Positions 16,030-23,976 of a stretch of 32,201 nucleotides of DNA are shown here, one piece after another (positions within the stretch are counted from its first letter, which is position 1; the number at the start of each line of letters is the position of its first letter). The stretch is from Martinezella lusitana (lineage in GTDB: Bacteria > Pseudomonadota > Alphaproteobacteria > Rhizobiales > Rhizobiaceae), in NCBI RefSeq assembly GCF_016901135.1, contig NZ_JAFEVL010000027.1:1-32201 (forward strand), written 5' to 3'. The notes beneath the pieces were generated by a model. That model was not told where the DNA came from and searched no databases. It saw nothing but the letters and a program-made list of their open reading frames with translations. Position numbers and translations under genes: made by a program.

Positions 16030-16751
16030 ATTTCGAATTGTTTTCCAGCTATGGGCCAAAGATTCTTTGGGGGCTGACCGTTACGCTACAGCTGGTACTA
16101 TCTTCCGCTTTGATCGGCGCGGTTCTGGCCCTTCCACTTGCCCTCGTGCGTAACAGCGAATTTGTCATACCCCGATATCTGGCTAAGGCCTACATCGTCT
16201 TCTTTCGCGGCACACCGCTGCTTGGTCAGATATTCCTGATCTACTACGGTGCAGGTCAAATCCGTAGCGAATTGACTAGCCTTGGCCTTTGGTGGTTTTT
16301 CAAGGACGCCTATTTCTGTGCGCTATTTGCGTTCACGTTGAACACGACGGCTTATCAGGCGGAAATTCTTCGAGGAGCGCTGAGCTCCCTGCCCCGTGGT
16401 CAACTTGAAGCGGCCAATTCTCTCGGTCTAAGCCAGGGCACCACGTTCTTTCAAATCCTTTTGCCACAGGCGATGATCATCGCGTTGCGACCACTGGGCA
16501 ATGAACTGATCCTGTCGCTCAAGGCATCCGCATTGGCAAGTGTTGTCACCGTGCCCGAGATCATGCAGGCGACTAAGCTCGCATATTCGCGATCTTTCGA
16601 CTTCGAAGTCTACATCTGGGCCGCAGTTCTCTACCTGATCATGGTCGAAACGATCCGCAGGCTATGGGGCGTTCTCGAAACGTATCTCACTCGCCACCTT
16701 CGCCATCGCGTTGCACCAGCGACCAATCCAACAGTCGCCGTACAGGCTTAG
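16026..16751 (+). CDS. Polar amino acid ABC transporter permease (HisM-type)
   Basis: This 241-residue partner permease includes [25 protein letters not shown], the [17 protein letters not shown] motif typical of the family, [30 protein letters not shown], and the EAA loop that contacts the ATPase. The ATG at 16026 overlaps the previous stop codon. Together with the GTG-started permease it forms the channel for ligands delivered by the binding protein at 14491. Confidence 0.9.
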   Translation: MNFELFSSYGPKILWGLTVTLQLVLSSALIGAVLALPLALVRNSEFVIPRYLAKAYIVFFRGTPLLGQIFLIYYGAGQIRSELTSLGLWWFFKDAYFCALFAFTLNTTAYQAEILRGALSSLPRGQLEAANSLGLSQGTTFFQILLPQAMIIALRPLGNELILSLKASALASVVTVPEIMQATKLAYSRSFDFEVYIWAAVLYLIMVETIRRLWGVLETYLTRHLRHRVAPATNPTVAVQA

Positions 16752-16765
16752 AGCAGGAGCTTTCA

Positions 16766-17518
16766 ATGGCCTCAGACAAATCAACCAATTGCGCCGTGGA
16801 GTTCGATAATGTCTCCAAATGGTACGGCTCTCACCAGGTTCTCACCGACATCAGTCTTCAAGTGAAGGAAGGAGAGCGTATCGTTATTGCCGGCCCTTCG
16901 GGCTCGGGTAAGTCGACGATGATCCGCTGCATCAACCACCTTGAGCAGCATCAGAAAGGACGCATTCTAGTCGAGGGCGTGGAACTGACGAGCGAGCGCA
17001 AGCAGATCGATGCGGTTCGCCGTGAGGTTGGGATGGTGTTCCAGCACTTCAATCTCTTCCCCCACAAGACCATTCTCGAAAACTGTACTCTCGCGTTACG
17101 ATCGGTCCGAAAACTTCCGCGAGCCGAAGCGAATGATGTTGCGATGGGGTTCCTGGAGAAAGTTCGGATCCCAGAACAGGCTCACAAATACCCTGGTCAG
17201 CTATCCGGCGGGCAGCAGCAGCGGGTCGCGATCGCCCGGTCACTCGCGATGAAGCCGCGGATCATGCTGTTTGATGAGCCGACCTCGGCCCTTGACCCGG
17301 AAATGATCCGCGAAGTCCTTGACGTGATGGTCAGCCTCGCTGGAAGCGGCATGACGATGCTATGTGTAACGCATGAAATGGGCTTTGCGCGGCAGGTTGC
17401 CGACCGGGTGATCTTCATGGCCGAGGGAAAGATCGTCGAAACGGCTCCGCCCGACGAGTTCTTCGACGATCCGAAGGAGCCACGCACCCGTGCCTTCCTC
17501 CGCCAGCTCCTTCACTAG
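16766..17518 (+). CDS. Polar amino acid ABC transporter ATPase (HisP/GlnQ-type)
   Basis: This 250-residue ABC ATPase has Walker [10 protein letters not shown] (43-51), Q-loop [12 protein letters not shown], signature LSGGQQQR, Walker [13 protein letters not shown], and the switch histidine in VTHEMGFAR. The start at ATG 16766 follows AGGAGC. An in-frame start inside the upstream permease (16664) is rejected for lack of spacing and similarity. It ends four bases before the SDR gene, which keeps the whole set in one transcription unit. Confidence 0.92.
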   Translation: MASDKSTNCAVEFDNVSKWYGSHQVLTDISLQVKEGERIVIAGPSGSGKSTMIRCINHLEQHQKGRILVEGVELTSERKQIDAVRREVGMVFQHFNLFPHKTILENCTLALRSVRKLPRAEANDVAMGFLEKVRIPEQAHKYPGQLSGGQQQRVAIARSLAMKPRIMLFDEPTSALDPEMIREVLDVMVSLAGSGMTMLCVTHEMGFARQVADRVIFMAEGKIVETAPPDEFFDDPKEPRTRAFLRQLLH

Positions 17519-17522
17519 AACG

Positions 17523-18329
17523 ATGACACCGCGCTCACTCCTCATCACCGGTGCAGCTGGCAATGTCGGCCGCTTGCTGCGACCACTTTTGCGTCAGCAC
17601 TATGTGCTGAAAGTAGCAGATATTGTCGACTTCCAAGATGAGGAAGGCGAAACAAAAATCGTCGGCGACCTTGCATCTGGCGCGTTCTGTTTCGACGCGG
17701 TGAAAGACGTGGATGCAGTTGTGCATCTTGCCGGCGTCGTAGGCCCCGATTTCGATTTTGAAGAAACGATCGATGCGAACTATCGCGCCGTTCTTTGTCT
17801 GCTTGAAGCGTGCCGCGCGCGCACCGTCGGACGTCTTGTGTTCGCCAGCAGCCATCATGCTGTCGGTCTTTACCCATCATCAGGCCGCTATGATGAGTCT
17901 ATTGCCCTGGCTCCCGATGGCTATTACGGGCTGAGCAAAGCTTTCGGCGAAGCCGCGTGCGGCATGTATGCCCGGCGTTACGGGATGCGCACAATGCTCC
18001 TGCGCATAGGAAACGCGGACCCACAGGTCGTCGATGGCCGTCGCGAGCGAATTTGGACGAGCGGCCGCGATATGGCACAGCTCATCGACATCGGTCTTCG
18101 CCATCCTGATGTCGAATGCGACATCGTTTATGCCGTGTCCAACTGCCCCAATCCGATATTCGACAACCGCCGCGCCGAAGAGCTGGGATACCGTCCGGTC
18201 GATTTCGCCCGAGAGAACAGAGCGGCGGATTTCAAACAACTGAATGAATTGACGGCAGAGGCTGTGGGTATGGTCGGTGGCTTTTTTGCGATCAACGATC
18301 TGCCGGCCCCATCTGGGAGGAGAGCATGA
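17523..18329 (+). CDS. Uronate-dehydrogenase-like extended SDR (paralogue 2)
   Basis: This 268-residue protein is the same length as the SDR at 1451 and about half identical to it by eye. It has the Rossmann motif G10-A-A-G13-N-V-G16, an acidic D33 at the end of beta-2 (NAD preference expected), ASSHH at 108-112, and the catalytic Y135-G-L-S-K139. Other shared blocks are NYR.VL.LLEACR and RIGNADPQ.VD.RRERIW. The family oxidises uronic acids at C1 to aldarolactones. The start is the ATG at 17523 just after the ATPase stop, with only a weak ribosome-binding site. It overlaps the next gene by four bases. Its place before a dehydratase-type enzyme and an aldolase supports oxidation of a sugar-acid-like intermediate. 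Confidence 0.82.
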   Translation: MTPRSLLITGAAGNVGRLLRPLLRQHYVLKVADIVDFQDEEGETKIVGDLASGAFCFDAVKDVDAVVHLAGVVGPDFDFEETIDANYRAVLCLLEACRARTVGRLVFASSHHAVGLYPSSGRYDESIALAPDGYYGLSKAFGEAACGMYARRYGMRTMLLRIGNADPQVVDGRRERIWTSGRDMAQLIDIGLRHPDVECDIVYAVSNCPNPIFDNRRAEELGYRPVDFARENRAADFKQLNELTAEAVGMVGGFFAINDLPAPSGRRA

Positions 18330-19441
18330 AAATTACATCGGCCGAGGTCATCCTCGTCGAAATACCCTTTGCCCTGCGCGGGACGGGGGTCGGTATTATG
18401 CCGACCGCCTGGAAGACGCTCGAATTTGCGCTAGTCCGTCTCGAAGACGAGCTCGGCAATATCGGCTGGGGAGAGGGTTTTGGCTATTCGCTGATCGACG
18501 CGACGAAGTCTGTGATCGATCGCCTGATCCTGCCGCTGCTTGTTGGCGCGGAGATCGATGATATCCCGGCGTGGAATGCAAAGACGCAACGGCAGCTTCA
18601 CATGTTTGGTCGTTATGGGGTCACGATCTTCGCGATTTCAGGCGTAGACATTGCTCTATGGGACCTCGCGGCGAAGCGCGCTGGCAAGCCGCTCTACCAA
18701 TTGCTTGCGGGACAGCGTCAGGTCCGCAGTGAAGTTCCCTTTTACGCGAGCCTGGTTCGCTTCGCCGAACATGATTTGGTCGTGGATGCTTCAAAACAGG
18801 TGCGCGACGCCGGTTTCAACCGTATCAAGCTACACGAAATTACGCTACCGGCGATCACCGCCTGCAGAAAAACGGTTGGCGCGCACACAGACATCTGTGT
18901 CGACGTCAATTGCGCCTGGTCGACTGATTTCGTCGAAAAGAACCTCGCGGAGTTGAAGGCCTTATCCCTTACCTGGCTTGAGGAGCCGATCTATCCGCCA
19001 GAGGACTTCGCAACTTTGGCCACGCTTCGTGGCAAGGGTCTTAACATCGCTGCCGGTGAAAACTGGTGCACAAGCTTCCAGATCGAGCAGGCGCTGAAGG
19101 TCGGTGCCGTCGATTATCTGCAACCGAGCATGACCAAGGTTGGTGGGATATCCGAATACCTTCGGATCGTGGATCTTGCTGACGCAGCCGGCACAACGCT
19201 GATGCCACACTCGCCCTACTTCGGTCCGGGCTTTTACGCGTCGCTTCAGGTGGCGGCTGCCCGGCCGAGTATCACGGCGCTGGAATACAACTTCGTCCAG
19301 CCCGATGCATGGCTGGCTGACGTCGAAGGGATCCGCAACGGCGACATGATCAAAGTGTCGGACAAGCCGGGGATCGGCTTCGAGCCCGACCTGGATGTCG
19401 TAAAAAAATATGGCCGAGTTCTAGGGAGTCGAAATCAATGA
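18326..19441 (+). CDS. Enolase-superfamily (mandelate racemase/muconate lactonizing-type) enzyme
   Basis: This 371-residue protein has an N-terminal capping domain and a C-terminal barrel. Catalytic or metal positions that can be read are K168-L-H170 after beta-2, D193 (VDVNCAW), E219-E220 (WLEEPI), E245 (AGENW) and H295 (MPHSPYFGPG). The position that holds the aspartate of the mandelate-racemase His-Asp dyad (PDA.K.GG) is S268 in QPSMTKVGG, so the dyad appears incomplete. Related enzymes dehydrate or epimerise sugar acids by abstracting an alpha proton. It overlaps both neighbours by four bases. In this operon a dehydratase feeding the aldolase is the likeliest role; racemase or cycloisomerase activity is not excluded. 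Confidence 0.83.
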   Translation: MKITSAEVILVEIPFALRGTGVGIMPTAWKTLEFALVRLEDELGNIGWGEGFGYSLIDATKSVIDRLILPLLVGAEIDDIPAWNAKTQRQLHMFGRYGVTIFAISGVDIALWDLAAKRAGKPLYQLLAGQRQVRSEVPFYASLVRFAEHDLVVDASKQVRDAGFNRIKLHEITLPAITACRKTVGAHTDICVDVNCAWSTDFVEKNLAELKALSLTWLEEPIYPPEDFATLATLRGKGLNIAAGENWCTSFQIEQALKVGAVDYLQPSMTKVGGISEYLRIVDLADAAGTTLMPHSPYFGPGFYASLQVAAARPSITALEYNFVQPDAWLADVEGIRNGDMIKVSDKPGIGFEPDLDVVKKYGRVLGSRNQ

Positions 19442-20274
19442 AACCCAACGATATCCGTAAAATCTGGGAGGAAGGCCGCTGTGTTCTGAACGGATGGCTG
19501 TCGATCGCCAATGCGTTCTCGGCCGAAATCATGGCCGAGCAGGGCTATGACAGTATTGGGATCGACCTGCAGCATGGCATTGTCGACTATCAGGCTGCAG
19601 TCTCCATGCTCCAGGCTATGCGGGCTAGCGGTGTGGTCCCTTTGATCCGTGTTCCTTGGCTCGACCCTGCCCAGATCATGAAAGCACTCGACGCAGGCGC
19701 CTATGGCGTGATTTGCCCCATGATCAATTCGCGCGCCGAAGCGGAAGCTCTGGTCTCCTATGTCCGGTATCCGCCGAATGGAGTCCGGAGCTTTGGACCA
19801 TCGCGAGCAGCAATATCAGCTGGGGCCAACTACGGGCAGGAAGCAGACGATCAGGTTCTTTGTTTCGCGATGATCGAAACCGCCGTGGCTATGAAGAACC
19901 TCGATGAGATCGTCACGACACCTGGTCTGGACGGCGTCTATATCGGACCTGCGGACCTCACGATCGGTTTGACTGGCATGAAGTATCCCACGGGCTTCGA
20001 TCGGGAAGAGCCGGAAATTGTCGAAAACATCAAGCGGATCCTGGAGGCGGCACATGGTGCCGGGATCAAGGCAGCGCTGCACTGCGGGACTCCGACCTAC
20101 GCGGCAAGAGCCGCCGAGTGGGGGTTTGACATGGTGACCGTGTCCAATGACGTGAGACTCCTCGCAGGCGCGGCGGCCTCATGCGTCAAAACGTTCCGAG
20201 AACTGGCCACCGCATCGCTGTCCAACGGGGTAGCCGCCTCGTCAAAAGAGGCGAGCGGCAAAAGCTCGTATTGA
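19438..20274 (+). CDS. HpaI/GarL-type class II aldolase
   Basis: This 278-residue metal-dependent pyruvate aldolase is of the HpcH/HpaI family. Residues expected for catalysis are all present: H46 in DLQHG, R71 in LIRVPW, and metal ligands E147 (MIET) and D173 (GPADL). YPPNGVRSFGPSRA is the phosphate or carboxylate binding stretch typical of HpaI. Family members split 4-hydroxy-2-oxo acids into pyruvate and an aldehyde such as succinic or tartronic semialdehyde. The ATGA overlap with the dehydratase-type gene suggests the two act in sequence. The product aldehyde may feed the tautomerase two genes downstream. Confidence 0.87.
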   Translation: MKPNDIRKIWEEGRCVLNGWLSIANAFSAEIMAEQGYDSIGIDLQHGIVDYQAAVSMLQAMRASGVVPLIRVPWLDPAQIMKALDAGAYGVICPMINSRAEAEALVSYVRYPPNGVRSFGPSRAAISAGANYGQEADDQVLCFAMIETAVAMKNLDEIVTTPGLDGVYIGPADLTIGLTGMKYPTGFDREEPEIVENIKRILEAAHGAGIKAALHCGTPTYAARAAEWGFDMVTVSNDVRLLAGAAASCVKTFRELATASLSNGVAASSKEASGKSSY

Positions 20275-20291
20275 ACCGGAGGATTTTGAGA

Positions 20292-21053
20292 ATGACCGCA
20301 AACCTTACGCCCGCACAGCTCGTCGGAAATGGGCCGATCCGCATTATCGCGGTAACCGGATGGATGGGTGACCACCGCTTGTTCGAACCGTTCCTCCCTT
20401 TAATCGACAAGGAGCATCACAGCTTCGCCTTTCTCGATGCGCGCGGATACGGAAGCCGCATCAAGGAAGATGGCCCATATACCGTCGAGCAGATTGCGTC
20501 CGACATTATTGCCTGCGCCGATAAACTCGGCTGGGATCGCTTTCATGTTATTGGCCATTCAATGGCTGGTATGTCTGCGCAGCGTCTGGCTATCGATATC
20601 CCCAAGCGACTTGTGTCCGCAATTTTGTTGGCGCCAGTCCCTGCCTCGGGAGCGAAGATCGATGACCAGCGCCGACAACTGCTGCTCGCCGCTGTTCGAG
20701 AGCCGGACGCGAGAAAAAGACTTATCAATATAAATACCGGTGGTCTCCGCTCGGACGAATGGCTCGATAGACTTCGCGACACAAGTCTTGCCGGTACGCG
20801 CCCCGATGTTCTCGAGGCCTACATGGCATCGTGGACGGGGAAAGGCTTTGCCGACGAAATTCAGAATGTGTCCGTACCAATACGGGTTATTGTCGGGGAG
20901 AAGGATCCGGGTGCCGTCCCGGATCGTCTGCGTGAAACGATCGGGGCATGGTTTCCCGACTTCGAACTGCAGGTTCTGTACGGATGCGGACACTATCCGA
21001 TGTGGGAAGAGCCTGCCGTATTTGCAAAGGCTCTGTCCGCGACACTCGCTTGA
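20292..21053 (+). CDS. Alpha/beta hydrolase
   Basis: This 253-residue alpha/beta hydrolase has nucleophile S90 in GHSMAG, acid D205 in VGEKDPG, and H234 in GCGHYPMWEEP. The oxyanion region is near GWMGDHR. The start ATG at 20292 follows GGAGG; longer in-frame extensions overlap the aldolase gene and are rejected. There is no signal peptide, so it acts in the cytoplasm. In context it could open the lactone made by the SDR or hydrolyse an ester or amide of the imported compound. The exact reaction cannot be predicted. Confidence 0.8.
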   Translation: MTANLTPAQLVGNGPIRIIAVTGWMGDHRLFEPFLPLIDKEHHSFAFLDARGYGSRIKEDGPYTVEQIASDIIACADKLGWDRFHVIGHSMAGMSAQRLAIDIPKRLVSAILLAPVPASGAKIDDQRRQLLLAAVREPDARKRLININTGGLRSDEWLDRLRDTSLAGTRPDVLEAYMASWTGKGFADEIQNVSVPIRVIVGEKDPGAVPDRLRETIGAWFPDFELQVLYGCGHYPMWEEPAVFAKALSATLA

Positions 21054-21122
21054 GGACACAGCGGCGTATCTCGCAGGTACTTTGTTGGATCATGCCGTGA
21101 TCCAGTTGGTCAGGATCTCATC

Positions 21123-21512
21123 ATGCCTCTCATGAAATTCCATATCTTCGACGGGTGGTCGAAGGAGAACATCGCCACCCTATTGGACGCGGCACATGAC
21201 GCCATGGTGCGATCTTTCAACGTTCCGGAGCGCGACCGCTATCAACTCCTCAACACGTATTCTTCCGACACAATGGTCATGCAGGACACCGGCCTCGATA
21301 TTCCGAGGACAGACCGCTTCGTTCTGGTGGAAGTGGTGTCACGACCGCGAACTTCCGAGCAGAAGCAGGCGTTCTACGCCAATCTCACAGAAGATTTGTT
21401 TGAGAAATGCGGCGTCCTTCCTTCGGACCTGATGGTTTCCCTGGTTGAGAACTCGGACGCGGACTGGTCGTTCGGCCACGGACGAGCCCAGTTTTTGACC
21501 AAGGAACTGTAG
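21123..21512 (+). CDS. Tautomerase-superfamily protein resembling malonate semialdehyde decarboxylase
   Basis: This 129-residue protein starts Met-Pro, so removal of Met exposes the catalytic Pro1 of the tautomerase superfamily. Numbered from that proline it has D37 (PERDRYQ), R73 and R75 (SRPR), the residues known to act with Pro1 in malonate semialdehyde decarboxylase, and the conserved C-terminal ENSDADWSFGHGRAQF. The length also matches that enzyme. The expected reaction is decarboxylation of malonate semialdehyde to acetaldehyde, with hydratase side activity. It is the last gene of the operon, 69 bp after the hydrolase and before a strong terminator. A different semialdehyde may be the true substrate. 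Confidence 0.82.
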   Translation: MPLMKFHIFDGWSKENIATLLDAAHDAMVRSFNVPERDRYQLLNTYSSDTMVMQDTGLDIPRTDRFVLVEVVSRPRTSEQKQAFYANLTEDLFEKCGVLPSDLMVSLVENSDADWSFGHGRAQFLTKEL

Positions 21513-21556
21513 GTTACTTTCCCTGCGGGAGATGGAGGCACACTTCCCGCCAACTG

Positions 21557-21587
21557 ATCCCGGCGCCGTTGCGCCGGGATATTTTTT
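21557..21587 (+). terminator. Rho-independent terminator of the catabolic operon
   Basis: ATCCCGGCGC (21557-21566) and GCGCCGGGAT (21571-21580) form a perfect ten-pair stem with a CGTT loop, followed by ATTTTTT. It lies 44 bases after the tautomerase stop and marks the end of the operon that begins at 12014. It also bounds the left side of the recombinase element. Confidence 0.93.
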
Positions 21588-21606
21588 ATTCAAAGCCCCA
21601 AGCGAT

Positions 21607-21793
21607 TTCGGCATTTCGGGTCATGCGAAGTGCTCAATCGCGCTCGGTTTCTTTAGTGAAAATTCCGGCTTTTCACCTTCAGCGTATCGATATGAAGGTC
21701 GGGGACTTATACCGAGCCGGAGAATATGCCGAGCCCCTTTCCTAAAGCCCGAGATTTCAGGTAAAGCCGCCTGGCAAGCTCGGCATAATATCC
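21607..21793. repeat. Cluster of CCGAGC-type short repeats in the RIT leader
   Basis: Related 10-14 bp sequences recur in both orientations: TTATACCGAGCC (21707-21718), AATATGCCGAGCCC (21723-21736) and, inverted, GCTCGGCATAATATCC (21778-21793). Weaker forms are TTCGGCATTTCGG (21607-21619) and GCTCGGTTT (21642-21650). The consensus is near TTATGCCGAGC. Their arrangement upstream of three recombinase genes suggests recombinase-binding core and accessory sites. The 314 bp between 21513 and 21826 hold otherwise only the terminator and the hairpin at 21797. Confidence 0.55.
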
Positions 21794-21796
21794 AGC

Positions 21797-21820
21797 CTCC
21801 GCTGTTAAAATTAAGCGGAG
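21797..21820 (+). promoter_or_regulatory. Hairpin covering the ritA ribosome-binding site
   Basis: CTCCGCT (21797-21803) and AGCGGAG (21814-21820) pair perfectly around a ten-base AT-rich loop. The right arm contains the GGAG that should serve as ribosome-binding site for the ATG at 21827. In RNA this would hide the site, so read-through transcripts would translate the recombinase poorly. The same idea is known for several transposase genes. Confidence 0.55.
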
Positions 21821-21826
21821 ACGAGC

Positions 21827-23059
21827 ATGACGATCTTGCCAGCGGAGAACATATTTCTCTCACAAACTTTCGACGATTGGCCACATCAAGACTGCGTTCG
21901 ATCCGTCGTCAACTTGATGATGGATCAAAGCTATAGTGCCAAAAGCATCCGATCGACGATCCGGACGATTTCGGCCTTTGTCGAGTGGAAGAGGGACAGC
22001 CAGAACGGCGACCCGATACAGGTTACCTACGATGATCTCGACCGCTTCATCGAATGCCGTGCCGCTGTGGCCGCCTTGCGGCACGGAGAGCGCCGTTCAA
22101 TTCAGCGCTTGAGGGCAAAGCTCATCGAGGCAGGCGTTGTGCATCAAACTCCGCCGGACGTTCACCCAATCGATGACGTTGCAGGCCGGTTCGCGACCGA
22201 GCTCCGCCGCAGGGGTTACGCTGCGCCAACAATTTCAGCCCACCTCAGGTATAGCAGGCAATTTCTACGCGCCTCATGGATCGACGGGCCGGGCATCACT
22301 CACCTCCAGTACGATGATATTCGCGACTATCTAGCCAGCCAATTCGAACGCCACACAGCGGCGACGTCCAAGATCATTTCATCCAGACTTCGGGTCTTTC
22401 TCCAGTTTTGCTGGAGCATGGGAATTACAGAGCTCGACCTCGCCCAAGCTGTCCCGATGGTCAAGAACCATCGGCTATCGTCCTTACCGTCGTTTATGAG
22501 TGCAGATCAGCTCAGTCGAGTTCTGGCTGTTTGCGATCGGGCAAGCCTCGCAGGTCGTCGAGATTTCGCAATCCTGATGCTCATGTCCCGACTTGGCCTC
22601 CGCGCGAAAGAAGTAGCCCTATTGTCTTTGGACGACATCGACTGGCATGGGGGCCTCGTTCAAGTGCATGGTAAAGGCGGCCGGATGGCGGCAATGCCGC
22701 TCCCACAGGACGTCGGCGCAGCGATCGCGGATTACATAGTAGATGGGCGCCCCAGTTCCGGATCCCGGATCATTTTTCATAGGGTCGATACGCCCTGCAC
22801 ACCGTTCTTAACCGCCACGCCTGTCATCCTCATTGCCAGGAGGGCTTTGAAGCGCGCCGAGATCACAGGGCTCCGCTCTCATCATGCCCATATATTCCGG
22901 CACACGTTTGCGACGATGGCGATCCGTTCCGGCGTTAGCCTCACGGAACTGGCCCAGGTCCTTCGCCACAAGGAACCAGACACAACGAGGATCTACGCGA
23001 AGCTCGACACCGAGGGTCTTCGATCACTTGCCCGGCCGTGGATGGGAGCAAGCCTATGA
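21827..23059 (+). CDS. ritA: RIT tyrosine recombinase A
   Basis: This 410-residue tyrosine recombinase is the first of the trio. An N-terminal SAM-like DNA-binding region is followed by the catalytic domain with Arg in SRLGLRAKEVALL, Lys in VHGKGGRMAAMPL, H-I-F-R-H-T, His in QVLRHKEPDTTRIYAK, and the nucleophile Tyr in IYAKLD. All catalytic residues are present, so the protein looks active. Translation may be limited by the hairpin over its ribosome-binding site. Its stop overlaps the start of the next recombinase (ATGA at 23056-23059). Confidence 0.9.
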   Translation: MTILPAENIFLSQTFDDWPHQDCVRSVVNLMMDQSYSAKSIRSTIRTISAFVEWKRDSQNGDPIQVTYDDLDRFIECRAAVAALRHGERRSIQRLRAKLIEAGVVHQTPPDVHPIDDVAGRFATELRRRGYAAPTISAHLRYSRQFLRASWIDGPGITHLQYDDIRDYLASQFERHTAATSKIISSRLRVFLQFCWSMGITELDLAQAVPMVKNHRLSSLPSFMSADQLSRVLAVCDRASLAGRRDFAILMLMSRLGLRAKEVALLSLDDIDWHGGLVQVHGKGGRMAAMPLPQDVGAAIADYIVDGRPSSGSRIIFHRVDTPCTPFLTATPVILIARRALKRAEITGLRSHHAHIFRHTFATMAIRSGVSLTELAQVLRHKEPDTTRIYAKLDTEGLRSLARPWMGASL

Positions 23060-23976
23060 GCACGATGCTGACATCCCTCGAGCAATATCTGGCGCTGCGC
23101 CGGTCCCTCGGCTTCAAACTTCGCAGCCAGGAAAGCCGGCTGCGCAAATTCGTCGCGTATGCCCAAGAACGGAACCAACACCACATTACTGCAAAGCTCG
23201 CCGTTGAATGGGCGCAGCACCAGTGCGGGCCGCGGACTTGGTCATCGCGACTGTCGACGGTCAGGTCTTTCTCACGCCATGTCGCACTGACTGACCCGAG
23301 GACCGAGATTCCACCCTCCAGCATTTTCGCGCCGCAGCGACGCCCCCGGCCCTTCATCTATTCCGACGAACAAGTCGCCGATCTCCTCAATGCGATGCCT
23401 CGACTGCATCCGGGCAGCTTTCGAGGCGTGACCTATCGTTATTTCTTCGGATTGCTCGCATCGACAGGGATGCGGTTTTCCGAGGCCGCGCGCCTTTTGC
23501 GGGAGGATACCGACATGGACACCGGAACATTGACGATCCGTGAGACGAAGTTCGGCAAGAGCCGGTATATGCCCTTGCATAAAAGCACCTTGGAGGCACT
23601 CCGGCTGTATTGTGAAGAGCGGGATCGTTCCCCAACCCGTCGTGCCAGCAAGTTCTTCTTCACGGGGGATCGTGGCCGGGGTCTGAACCATGCCAATCCC
23701 CATTTCTCTTTCATTCTCTGGACCCGTGAGGCCGGACTGCGGGGAGCTTCCGAAGCAAAAGGGCCGAGAATCCACGATCTTCGCCATACCTTCGCGGTGC
23801 GCACGCTTCTGGACTGGTACAGGAACGGCGAGAACGTCGATCTTCGAATTCCGGAACTTTCGACATACCTCGGCCATGGAAAGGTGGCCGACACATACTG
23901 GTATCTCAGCGCACATCCCGACCTTCTGGAGGAAGCCAAACGTCGTCTGGACGCGCGATGGGAGGCGTCACAATGA
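23056..23976 (+). CDS. ritB: RIT tyrosine recombinase B
   Basis: This 306-residue recombinase has Arg in STGMRFSEAARL, Lys in ETKFGKSRYMPL, the H-D-L-R-H-T-F box, His in LGHGKVADTYWYL, and a tyrosine in DTYWYLS. The insertion WYRNGENVDLRIPELSTYLGH between the HxxR box and the second His is typical of the B-type member of such trios. The start is the ATG at 23056 in the overlap with the first gene, behind GGGAG. A GTG-started longer form from 23038 is unlikely. It overlaps the third gene by four bases. Confidence 0.9.
   Translation: MSTMLTSLEQYLALRRSLGFKLRSQESRLRKFVAYAQERNQHHITAKLAVEWAQHQCGPRTWSSRLSTVRSFSRHVALTDPRTEIPPSSIFAPQRRPRPFIYSDEQVADLLNAMPRLHPGSFRGVTYRYFFGLLASTGMRFSEAARLLREDTDMDTGTLTIRETKFGKSRYMPLHKSTLEALRLYCEERDRSPTRRASKFFFTGDRGRGLNHANPHFSFILWTREAGLRGASEAKGPRIHDLRHTFAVRTLLDWYRNGENVDLRIPELSTYLGHGKVADTYWYLSAHPDLLEEAKRRLDARWEASQ

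Noticed and set aside
23272..23916. 214-codon minus-strand open frame inside ritB
   Set aside because: It is an antisense frame of a clear tyrosine recombinase, with no supporting motif.
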